A DNA stretch of 64,000 nt from Corynespora cassiicola (lineage: Eukaryota; Ascomycota; Dothideomycetes; Pleosporales; Corynesporascaceae). Shown here one piece after another: positions 54,816 to 64,000 of this stretch (the first letter of the stretch is position 1; each line of letters begins with the position of its first letter). The position numbers were made by a program, and so were the translations under genes. The notes beneath the pieces are model-generated. The model had not been told where the DNA came from. It was given only the letters and a program-made list of their open reading frames with translations, and made no database searches. Location of the stretch: the NCBI GenBank assembly GCA_022059125.1, contig JAEUWY010000020.1, positions 62,001 to 126,000 of the forward strand, in the 5' to 3' direction.

Positions 54816-57085
54816 TCATTGAAGAGCCATATCAGTTTCGGGTGGGAAATATGCCATCCATGGCCTGCCAAGCAATGACCAGTCGAAACCAAGTCCTTCG
54901 ATTGATTCAAAATTGTTGATCGTACCCTGTAGGTTCGAGGCGCTGGTTTCATCAAATGGATCGCCATCTGTGACCGCCGAACGAGATCTCTCTTGGTGGA
55001 CTGTGTTGGTCATATTGGCCGAACCATCCGGTACTTCTTCCTGCTCTGTTGCCGATGCATTGGGTACATGCGCGCTTTGGTTGTCGAAGAAAGTAGATAT
55101 AGAAGCAAAGTCGAACAGCTTCCACATGAGCTTTATATCTTCATCGGATAAGGATACGTGCGGGATGTTTCGGGCTGGCACGGCTCCGTCATATTCCTCC
55201 TCCACATACGCCATACTTGGACGAGCATTCATCCGGTTCTGGATCTTCTCGAGAACATCGATTATGACCTGCATACTTGGCCATTCCACTGAAAGCTTCC
55301 TTAAAAAGTTCAGGCATTTTCTCAGTTTCCGGCGGGCTGAGGATGCCACAGCAGGGTTTTTGCTGATACTGTGTTCGATGTGAATTGAGGTAGCAATTCC
55401 TATCATGTAACCTATAAATGGGTCGTGGAGATACAGATCGGCCGTTTCCATCTCAGAGACAAACTTGGAGACCCAATTTGCATATATGATGGAATATTCA
55501 TAAGACTTTTGCAAGAACGTCAAAGGGACCCGCCCTCCTAGCTGACGCGTCTTCATGAATATGATAAATGGATGATTGCTGTTTGGAGGGTCAGCTTTAG
55601 TCTCTGGACTATGGTCAAGAACTCACATGCAGCAATGAATCGAAGAGTGAGTAATCTCGAAGAACAACCATGTAAGATAGTAGTCTCTTAAATGGGGTCG
55701 TTCGAGGACCCGAGTTGCAGGGCCAACTGAGAGATAGGTGTGATGCTCGGTACCTGCGAGATCAGTCAGTATAGTTTTAAATATCAAAAGAGTCAGCATA
55801 CTCATTTCAAACTCCAACAGCTGTGAGACGATCTTGGCTCGAGATGAGTCATGTCTCCAGAATGGGATTTTATTGTCTGAAGAGCTTTGATGTAGGTCTG
55901 CAATCACGGTTTCCCATATCCTCAATACCTCGATATACGTGGCGACGATCCCTGGAGTTCTGGGAGAGGAAACCGTTCCATTAGGTGTGTGAGAGCTCTG
56001 ATCATCTGGATGGAGGGGACCGCCCTGGAAAGTGGGGAGATCGAATGAGGGATTAGGGATGGAAGGCATATGTACGTTACCCCCGATGAACATTCGTTCT
56101 AACATGAAAAGCGACCAAACGATTTCGTGACGTTGAATCCGATGATGTGGGTTGTCGACCGAAGTTGATACACTTTTGAGCATCCCGCGAGTTTGAGCGA
56201 GTCTTGATCCTAATGCAAGCTGAGCTTGTGCCCGGGCAGGCTTTCCGTCCGCGAAATCCACTTGTGCCAAAAGGCATAGGGCCTGAAAGTAGGCATCACT
56301 AAGTTCGAAATCGGAGTATGCCTCTGTAAGAAGGCTCCAAGAGTAGTTTGTAAGTTTTTCCACCATTGAGAGCTTCTTTTGCCGATCGTTGATGAAGGAA
56401 TGTGTTGATGAGCGCAGGCTTAGAGCAAGCATCGCAGGCAAAACTATGGTGGGCAGCTGGTGAGCAGAAGGCAAACCCTGCCGGAATACGTGGTCAAGAA
56501 TCGGGCAAGGTTGATTGCAGAAATTTGAAAAGTAGATCGCGATGCCTTCGTGTACCAAGTCTTCCGGCAGTCGGAGTTCAGTGGTGAAATGGGACCAGGT
56601 CGTGGACCGGGGCGGAATCTGTCGTTGATTACTTCTTTGATCTTGAAGGATCCGATGACTGTCGTCGTCTTAGCATCAAATTGACTTCACTGGCCCAAAA
56701 GCTCACTTTAATGCAGATGTCAATTCTTGCAGCCTCTCTTCGACGGCACTTAGGCGTTGGGAGGTCACGTGAGATGGCGATGTCTGCCTCTCAGGCACAC
56801 TATTTTGCGATCTTGCGGTAGTGGCTTCGGGACGAACATCTTGCGAGTTGGAACGTTCGCTGGAACGTTCACTGACCGCATATATACACCGCTGTCGCAA
56901 TCGCACGCAAAAAGAACATTCCGGTCGTTCGCCCGGACATTTCGACTTTTTTCGACTGCATCCATGTCAGTATTAAGATCGCTTCACAAGTTCTGAAGAC
57001 GACATTACCGACAGTTCTCGCACGCCTGTCGCGCCCGTCTAGTAGGATATGGGGAATATCTGTCACTGTCTGCTCTCTCTGCCAT
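54816..57085 (-). CDS. Zn2Cys6 transcription factor (cluster regulator)
   Basis: Five exons (57085-57009, 56955-56707, 56658-55802, 55753-55627, 55578-54816) give 690 residues. The zinc cluster is split by intron 1. After splicing it reads RQACENCRRKKSKCPG, then ECSFC and QRCIYA, with all six cysteines. A coiled-coil-like linker (RLSAVEERLQELTSAL) follows, then a full middle homology domain with NHPFIIF restored by the last splice. Introns are 53, 48, 48 and 48 nt. The third intron (55754-55801) is a multiple of three and has no stop; I call it spliced because LEFEMSTEHHTYL reads better and the branch and acceptor sites are good. It is divergent from the Baeyer-Villiger-type enzyme across a 298-bp promoter with three CGG-N-CCG sites, so it is the likely local regulator. 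Confidence 0.87.
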
Positions 57086-57383
57086 GTTGAGATGAGTATG
57101 GAGGTAGGGACGGAGGAAAGGAGGGGACGGTCCGGCCTTGGGCTAACTCGGACCGCCGGCTCCCGGCTCCCGGACCGCGCCCGCTTCTCCGTTTCCGACC
57201 ATCGAACCCAGCCATCTACCCACAACACGAGCAGACGCGGGGTCAATCAATCGGTACGATAACTGTTCACATGGTCGTTCGTTGTCGCGTTATCTGCCAC
57301 GCGCCTTCGTGCTACCCATGGAAGGATGGTTTTTCAAATAACAGTCTCCGCTAGCCTCAGCTACAAAATTTCTTCACACCATC
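57086..57383. promoter_or_regulatory. Bidirectional promoter with three CGG-N-CCG sites
   Basis: This is the 298-bp gap between the start codons of the Zn2Cys6 regulator and the monooxygenase. CGGTCCG (57128-57134) and two CGGACCG copies (57149-57155 and 57171-57177) are the same near-palindromic site. They lie 21 and 22 bp apart, about two DNA helical turns. Paired CGG triplets are the usual recognition element of Zn2Cys6 dimers. Binding by the adjacent regulator is inference. Confidence 0.65.
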
Positions 57384-59280
57384 ATGCCTTCAGCAAATGA
57401 GACGTCTCCAAACCGGAAACGACACGTTGTTGTGATAGGAGCAGGGTAAGTTATATAAGTCGTGAAGGGCAGCTTGCGCTAATCTTAGACAGCGTGTCCG
57501 GCATTTTGATCGGTTAGTCTAACGACCCCGGCAACGTTGTGCACGATTGACCAGATAGCGCATCATTTCCAAAAGTATCTTTCGGATGGATATACGCTCG
57601 AGATTCTGGAAAAGAACTCCGATGTAGGAGGGACTTGGTTGGAAAATACCTATCCTGGATGTGCTTGCGATGTTCCAAGCGACATTTACCAATACTCATT
57701 TGCGCCAACCAAAGACTGGTCGTCAATGTGAGCATCCTCTATGGATCATGTCACGTTGATTTCGCTCTGACTTGATGCCTCATTTCATAGCTATTCTTCG
57801 TCGAATGAGATCCAGGCTTATCTTGCACAAGTCGTTGATCACTTCGGCTTACGCCAGTATATCCACCTTGACACTGTAGTGAAACAGTGTGCCTGGCAAG
57901 AGGAGGGCTACAGATGGGTTGTTGAATCCCAAGGAGCACATGGTGCACCAAATAAGCGTCATGCTGACATCTTGATAAACGCCTGCGGAGTCCTCAACCA
58001 TTACAAATTCCCGGATATTCCGGGCTTAAAAGGCTTTGAAGGGAGCTTGCTGCACACTGCAAATTGGGATCACACAGTCGAACTAAAAGACAAGAGTGTC
58101 GCAGTCATTGGAGCTGGCGCTAGTGCGGTTCAATTAATACCCCAGATCCAGCCCATTGTGAAGTCCCTGTCGGTGTACATTCGCACCCCTTCCTGGATTA
58201 CTCAGCCGTACCTACCGTCGGATACCTCCGAAGAAGGCAATAGCCCTGAATCCTATCTACAACGCTGCAAGGCCTACGAAGACTATTTCAATAAGCTGTT
58301 TCCAGTCTTTTATCGCGACTCAGAGACTCAAGAAAAAAAACGAAACACGACAGCGCAATGGATGCATGAGCGCATCAAAGATGAAGGATTACGGCAGAAT
58401 CTGATTCCGCAGTATGAATTAGGCTGTCGCCGCATGAATCCGGGAGAGCCTTTTCTTGATGCAGTACAGGCTTCGAATGTCAAATGCGTCTTTGGAGATA
58501 TAACTTCATGCGGACCTTTGGGCCTGAAAAGTGGAGGTGAGACGAATGAGGTGGATGTGATTGTGGCTGCGACCGGTTTTGATACCTCTTTCCGACCAAG
58601 ATTTCCTATCATCGGACGAAAAAATGTCGATATCAGAGATCTTTGGCAAGAAGATCCTTCTGCTTATCTGGGTATTGGCTGTGCAGGCTTTCCCAACTAT
58701 ATGACAATGCTCGGTCCCAATTGTCCTGTTGCGAATGGAAGCTTGATAGGTCTGTTTCAGCTCCATGTTCCTCTTATATCGGATTTAAAAGTACTGACAT
58801 CAGTAGGGAGTCTTGAAGCGATCGCAGACTTTACCGTCCGGCTTCTTAAACGTGTGCACAGATTTGATGTGTCAAGCTTTGTGCCGGACGAACGTGCGCA
58901 AGAAGACTTCAACGAGTACATCAACGAGTTCATGTCTGGCATGGTATGGACTGGCTCGTGTACAAGTTGGTGTGAGTAATAACTAAAAAAAAATCATTCG
59001 TGAAGATTACTGATTGATTGACACAGACAAACGTGGATACAAAGGCAAAGTGACAGCCGTTTGGCCCGGAAGCAGTCTTCACCATCGCGAAATGCTTGAG
59101 CTAGACAGATGGGAGGATTGGGCCTGGACTTACCACAAAAGAAGAAATGCCATATGGGGAGATGGCCGTTCTACTATAGAGATAAATGGCGGAGATTACA
59201 GTTACTATCTACACCATGGATCTCTGCTTTCACGGGCCGCGAAAGAAACGAATGGCAAACGTAATTTTTGCCTGGATTGA
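57384..59280 (+). CDS. Baeyer-Villiger-type FAD monooxygenase
   Basis: Five exons (57384-57445, 57493-57512, 57559-57727, 57791-58971, 59027-59280) give 561 residues. The enzyme should insert oxygen next to a ketone, using FAD and NADPH. Rossmann motif 1, [11 protein letters not shown], is assembled across the first splice and a 20-nt mini-exon. [20 protein letters not shown] is the typical FAD-side block. [12 protein letters not shown] (about residues 166-177) matches the Baeyer-Villiger fingerprint FxGxxxHxxxW[PD]. The second Rossmann motif is [31 protein letters not shown] and [13 protein letters not shown] follow. Substrate class (steroid, cyclic ketone, polyketide) is unknown. Head-to-head with the regulator at 57085, which suggests co-control. 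The gene is intact. Confidence 0.9.
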
Positions 59281-59542
59281 AAACATATCGGCGAAGTCCT
59301 CTTTCTATCTTTGTTTGAAAGCTCTCATTATCGTTTTGATGAGGTTTTTGGTCTGAGGCAAAATAACATCAAGTAATCACGCCCTTGAAAAGCTCCCTAG
59401 GTCTGGGGAAAATCGAAACCGCGTGACTAGCTTGTATCCGATGACACTAACTCCACTTTCTTTTCCTAACATGTGTGAAAACAGCCCGGAGCTAATTTGA
59501 AGAGAGCTAGATCGAATATCTGCGGATAATAAAGCAATATGA

Positions 59543-60830
59543 CTACCACATCCACTGTGTTATCACACTCTCGTACTCACACATCATAGCCCCCCACCTG
59601 ATGCCCTCTTCACCAGGCCTTTGATCCAAGTTTCGACGTTTCAGCCAAATACGAATAGCTTCGTAATCCCGTCTAGCACGTGCGTGGCACCACCAAGAGG
59701 CCGTAGAATTCCACATCAGTCCAAGCCAGTATCCAAGAATCCAGTATGCCCTCTCATCCTGTTTCTTCAACAATCCGGTGAACTGCACACTCGTCTTTCC
59801 GAGGAACTGCAGATAGATTGAGGCATCTGCCTTGGCATGATCTGGCTCATGTAATCGCGAGAGCATGGTAAGTGCAGGTTGCAGGACTGCCTCATCGTCG
59901 GCTCCGGCTGGGTGATCGCAGCTCATCACAGGTCCGTCAACACCCAGTGTGGCCTGCCAAAGGGGCGGGATCGCTACAGGGCGATGTATCATCTCTCTTA
60001 CAGCCTGGTGATGCTTGTTTCCCCAGAACAGCGTGCCAATAAACGAGAACGTGCGTTCCTGATACCCCATGAGCTGGCGCATGAGTGGCCGCAGCCCAGC
60101 CTGCAGGGAAAACCATCCTAGTCGGTCGTCCTTATCGCTAAAGACCCAGGATGTCATTGGGTCAGATGCCTCGACGTTCGGGAGAGAGAAGTTGACCATG
60201 TTCAGAAATGAGGCGCTGATGATTAATTTGTTCACCCCATCCTGGCCGAGAACGGGGACCGGCGTAGCTAGGGCTTTCCGGTAGTGCTCGATCGCTACGG
60301 CTTGCTGGAAATGCTCCGCGATCCGGTGCTGCAGGTTTTCGGTTACTACATGCCGCATGTGGCACGCTGCCACCGCCAGCATGGTACTTCGGAGCATTTC
60401 GCTCGATTGGAACATTGCCATGATGGCGTCGTGGCGGCCCAGAGGCAGAATATCACCCCAGTGTCGATCGAGATGGATCATCAGATGGGTGGTCGGTGTT
60501 CCATCTTTGCTCTCTGTCAAGCTGAATGGCATCAGGGTCACAGCGCTTAGAGGCTGGATGTTACTCTTTTCCGGGTCTTCATATATACACTCCCTATCGT
60601 TCCGCTCACAACGGGCGCAAATTGGCTTCCCTTCATCGCACTTTGGAATGTGAGCCTTACACGTGACCGGTTGTACCTTCGGAAAGCCTTACCTTGACTC
60701 GTTTCTCTCTGCACATCAGACATCCACTCTTCACCTTTTTGTGCATCCTACGCTTCTTGTATTCACGGACATCCACATCTCCGGTATCGAACGAAAGAAC
60801 TTGGAAACTAGCCTGTGCTTTGGATAGCAT
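59543..60830 (-). pseudogene. Zn2Cys6 regulator, frameshifted in zinc cluster
   Basis: Exon 1 (60830-60693) ends in GCLMCREKRVK, and after a 51-nt intron exon 2 opens CDEGKPICARCER. The sixth cysteine and all that follows (RECIYEDPEK.., then the conserved regulatory region to 59543) lie one base out of frame. The minus strand reads CGG AAA CGA TAG at about 60608-60597, where CGG AAC GAT AGG would continue the protein. One extra A in an AAA run (60600-60602) explains it. Except for this, the coding frame is clean for 350 codons, so this is either a very recent mutation or a base-calling/assembly error. If real, the product would be a stub of about 63 residues. Without the shift it is a second cluster regulator of about 410 residues, divergent from the SDR gene. 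Confidence 0.75.
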
Positions 60831-61322
60831 GTCGCTAAAAAGGGGAATGGGATATCACAAAAGAAGAATTGCGTGCTTCTAGAAGTTGGCCCAAGACGGT
60901 AAACGAGTACATATGCAAGGCCATCCGTCCCACGGCGACGGGACGTATTTAATATTACCTGGGTAGGCTGACGGAGCACTGCCCAGCCCAATCGTAAGCG
61001 CGGGGGCCAACGAAGGAGCCACGCTCGTTTACCGCATCGGGTTAAAAGAGGGTGCAGGAGCGCAGCCATCCTTGGCCTACATCCTCATATCAGCGCCACG
61101 GACGAGTAATCCATCGTTCGGATCAATGGTATCATCACGAATTTCTCGTCCGTTGCTGTTTAGTCCGCGGGATTATCGCCAGGGCGCGAACGAGATGGTA
61201 AACTTAAGAGGCGAAAGCGCACGATACGATATTCAACTGAAGTCAACCATCACCATCTGCTCAGCAGCGCCACCATCACCACCGCCGCATAAAAAGCATA
61301 AATCGAAAAACATCAATCCACC
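60831..61322. promoter_or_regulatory. Bidirectional promoter, regulator/SDR
   Basis: A 492-bp gap between the divergent start codons of the second regulator and the SDR. CGG triplets occur (for example around 60928-60940 and 61030) but not in the CGG-N-CCG form seen in the neighbouring promoter. It is C/A-rich just before the SDR ATG, as is common for fungal leaders. Confidence 0.5.
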
Positions 61323-62359
61323 ATGCCCTCCATCGCTTTCATGATCCGCAATGTCCTGGTCCACCCACCAGTCCCCACCGCATCCTTCCAGGACAAAACC
61401 GTTATCGTGACAGGCGGCAACACAGGCTTGGGTCTCGAAGCCGCGCGCCGCCTCATCCAGCTGGGAGCCGCCAAGGTCATCCTCGCATGCCGCAGCCTAG
61501 ACAAAGGCGCCGCAGCCGCGCTCGACATCCAAACCACGACGCAATGCTCACCACAACGCGTCGAGGCTTGGAAGCTCGACATGAGCTCTTATGCATCGGT
61601 GCAAGAGTTTGCCTCGCGTGCGAGCACCGAGTTGCCGCGTCTCGACGCGCTGATTGCCAATGCAGGGGTCGCGCGGCTGCAGTTCGCCGTCACCGAAGAT
61701 AACGAGGAGACGATTACGACGAATGTGGTGTCGACGGCGTTGCTGGGGTTTATGCTGCATCCCAAGTTGAGGGAGACGGCGGCCAAGTTTGGCACGCAGA
61801 CGCACTTCACCATTGTGGGGTCGGAGTTGTATGCGGATGCCAAGTTTAAGGAGAGCAAGGTCCCGGCAGGGGAGATATTTGCGACGCTTAATGATGAGAA
61901 GAAGTCTGTAATGGCGGATCGATACAATGTCTCCAAGCTGCTGGATTATTTCATCGCGAACCAGATGGCTCTTCTCTCGCCTCTGGAATCGAGCGGTGTT
62001 GTTGTTAATTGCGTTGCTCCTGGGTAAGTCGCCGATTTTGTTCATGCAGTCGCCACTGGCCGTCACTAATGCCTTCTAATAGATACTGCAAAAGTGGACT
62101 CATGGGGGACTATCCCAAGATTTTGGTCCGTCTTATGCATGTACTCGCTCGTCCTACCGAAGTTGGCTCAAGAAATCTTGTCCTCGGAGCCTCGGGGCAG
62201 TCAGAGACCCACGGAAGATATGTAAGCGACGCAAAGGTTGAGAATACAATGCGTGCGTTGGCAGGAGGTGTGCAGGGTCAAGATCTGCAAAAGAGAGTCT
62301 GGGGAGAATTGAAAGAAAAGCTGGAGGTCATTCGACCAGGCGTCACCAACTTGGCTTAA
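61323..62359 (+). CDS. Short-chain dehydrogenase/reductase
   Basis: Two exons (61323-62023 and 62083-62359; 59-nt intron with CACTAAT branch) give 325 residues. The cofactor motif TVIVTGGNTGLGLEAARRL (about residues 26-44) and the following ACRSLDKG (Arg after the second strand) favour NADP(H). NAG (DALIANAGV) and the catalytic Tyr201-x3-Lys205 (YNVSK) are present, and the Ser is likely in HFTIVGSELYAD. These enzymes interconvert alcohols and ketones, which pairs logically with a Baeyer-Villiger-type enzyme that needs a ketone. The C-terminal extension (ARPTEVGSRNLVLGASG) is common in fungal SDRs of the retinol dehydrogenase-like group. Divergent from the second regulator. The gene is intact. 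Confidence 0.92.
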
Positions 62360-62591
62360 ACCATGGTCGAATTTTGGAGGTTTTCCTAGGTTTCTTTTGT
62401 CAATGTACATATGTGTAGCGTGAGCGTTTTTAGCGGGATGTTATTTTAACGGAACGGTGCCCAAGCCATTCCAATTTTCAGTATGCGGTTAGGTATCTTC
62501 ACTAGAAGTAATTTTAGAACGTCATGCATCGCGAAATGTGTTTTGAATGTGGTATATTGGCCAATCAAGTGGCCATTAGTTACATGATTAT

Positions 62592-63492
62592 CTAAGAGGC
62601 TGGTTCAGGAGATGGAGTGTATGAAGACAAGATGTCCATGTAGTCACTTGTGATATCATCAAAGCTTACATTTGGGGAATCACGGAGCTCACGAATGAAG
62701 TCTTCCCTAAGCTTAAGGTCAATCTCCGGCGAAAACACGATTGTGACTTTCTGCAATGGCGCATCCAACGGATCATCAAAAGTCCAGGAACGAAGTGAGT
62801 ACAGACTAAGATCCCGCCAAAGACTTATATGGTCTTTTACCACATAGTCCGCCGCTCCAATCAAGACTCGGAGTTCTACAGTTTGGGTATCATGTTCTAG
62901 CATGCGCCGAACAGTTTGGCCTACGAACGTCATGACTTGTAATTTTTCAACTTCTGTGAGCGGCCTACAAAGATAGCGCACGACGTTTTCCCAGTCCATA
63001 AACATGGTGAGCACGAGATAGAGTCTAGAGTCAATTCATCTTCATCTTGCTCAGGTAAGGGAAGACCCTCGCTCTCTTTTATTTTGTTGAAGAGCGCTCG
63101 CCTAGTAAGGCAGACAAGATCCATCCACCAACGACATACCGGGAAAATGGCGATTGCCTGCGGCCTAGGAGCCACTTTGGTCATGCGCGCAAGAACATGA
63201 AGAGTCTCTTCACGTGTAGGATGGTTCACCAGGGTTATTCCAGAAGGCATGTACATGCCCACAGGCCACAGCAAGAGTCGATCAGAAGGAAGTCTTGCAA
63301 GATTCGGCCGGGCATGGAACTCGTAGAATATTCATCGCAATTCAATGGGTAACTTTGACAAACATACAGACTTTGAGCTTTCAGCAGCCTCTGATTTTGT
63401 TTTTTCATTTTCATCGCCAGGTTGATTCGAAGCCTTGCGTATAGTCTGCGCCTCCATGCCTTGAAGTAAGTCAGAACCTGTCCCGCTTCCAT
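62592..63492 (-). pseudogene. Unknown protein, apparent frameshift
   Basis: From the ATG at 63492, exon 1 (to 63364) encodes MEAGQVLTYFKAWRRRLYAR and a basic helix-like segment. A 44-nt intron (63320-63363, donor GTTTGT) then joins in phase 0 to FHARPNLARLPSDRLLLWPV and about 95 residues of protein-like sequence ending PLPEQDEDEL. The rest of the protein (RLYLVLTMFMDWENVVRYLC .. to the stop at 62592) is in another frame, one base off near 63030-63037, and no splice pair resolves it. I infer a one-base deletion or an error. I recognise no domain. If intact it would be about 290 residues, soluble and acidic at the C-terminus. Confidence 0.5.
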
Positions 63493-64000
63493 TTCAGATA
63501 ATGTCAGGGGCAAATTCAGTTGAAACTCTCAACATGGGTAGCTTATAGCAATTATATGCTGTCTGCTGGTTCTTGGACAATGTTTCTATATCACAAATGC
63601 GATATAGCACCACCAGTTTCAATCCTATCGAGTTTTTGAAGTTACAATACAAACCAAGATACAATCTTCACAATTCTCAAACTCCAGGCTTCAAAATTCA
63701 GAATGTTACATCATGTTTCGATGTCCTCCATCTTTCATATACTAGGCTTCATGCTTCCTGTTGTTGTAGTGTCTCCTGACAGGGCAATGATGATAGAACT
63801 GGCCAAATTATAGTGTATTGATTGATCTTTCCTAGACATAATTATGCGAATTTCGCATATACATCTTTCTCCTCCGATATCTCCCTCCATGTCACATTAT
63901 TCGTCGTCAAATTCAACCAATTTTGAAGGAACTTCAAATCCTGAGGTCTCACCTTGGAATCGTACAAAATTGAAGAAGTAAATGGAGACAAAGAATATTG
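63493..64000. other. Right-edge intergenic DNA
   Basis: AT-rich sequence without a supportable gene. A 68-codon frame at 63573-63779 lacks motifs. The last 100 bp may be the promoter or leader of a gene beyond the window. Confidence 0.45.

Noticed and set aside
52271..62359. Calling the region a standard secondary-metabolite gene cluster
   Set aside because: No PKS, NRPS, terpene cyclase or prenyltransferase motif is visible, so the backbone enzyme that defines such clusters is missing from the window.
1..64000. CRISPR arrays, tRNA, rRNA or complete transposons
   Set aside because: I looked for regularly spaced identical repeats, tRNA arm motifs and transposase or reverse transcriptase motifs and found none I could support. 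The simple repeats here are microsatellites or coding repeats.

Overview
The window is nuclear DNA of a filamentous ascomycete (Pezizomycotina). The signs are many short introns (about 44-115 nt, mostly GT..AG with CTAAC/CTGAC-like branch sites), several fungus-only Zn2Cys6 regulators, small secreted cysteine-rich proteins, a GPI-anchored wall protein and a GMC oxidoreductase, next to conserved eukaryotic genes for ORC2 and ATG101. I cannot name the species from sequence alone.

Layout. 0.4-4.7 kb: a divergent pair, an MCT-type MFS transporter and a Zn2Cys6 regulator, both with disabling lesions. 5.2-6.9 kb: an intact Zn2Cys6 regulator. 7.2-18 kb: a block of secreted or surface genes: a GPI wall protein with 19-residue repeats, an A1 pepsin-fold protein without its active-site motifs, a CE16-like GDSL esterase, an unknown secreted protein and two small cysteine-rich secreted proteins. 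19.2-20.1 kb: a decayed membrane-protein gene. 20.5-24.4 kb: two adjacent same-strand uncharacterised genes that appear to share a domain, separated by a degenerate ~43-bp repeat array. 25.2-34.8 kb: a conserved core with a secreted/membrane-anchored protein, ORC2, a sugar transporter and ATG101. 34.8-41.5 kb: low-complexity DNA and a decayed multi-pass membrane protein gene. 41.6-46 kb: a GMC oxidoreductase and a Pth11-type/rhodopsin-like membrane protein. 46-51 kb: gene-poor, AT-rich DNA with a broken cytochrome P450. 51-52 kb: an F-box protein.

52.3-62.4 kb is the most coherent unit. It holds three consecutive head-to-head pairs: MSOX/FAOX-type FAD oxidase with cupin; Zn2Cys6 regulator with Baeyer-Villiger-type monooxygenase; second Zn2Cys6 regulator (frameshifted in this copy) with short-chain dehydrogenase. 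No PKS, NRPS or terpene synthase is visible, so it looks like a compact oxidative catabolic or tailoring cluster. The promoter between the first regulator and the monooxygenase holds three CGG-N-CCG sites 21 and 22 bp apart, which suggests cluster-specific or self control. The last gene (62.6-63.5 kb) is an unknown protein with an apparent frameshift.

Broken genes are frequent (about seven loci with stops, frameshifts or deletions) and lie in the accessory stretches. The ORC2-ATG101 core is intact. Exon boundaries are inferred by hand from splice signals and reading-frame continuity. No homology search was run; family names rest on recognised motifs.
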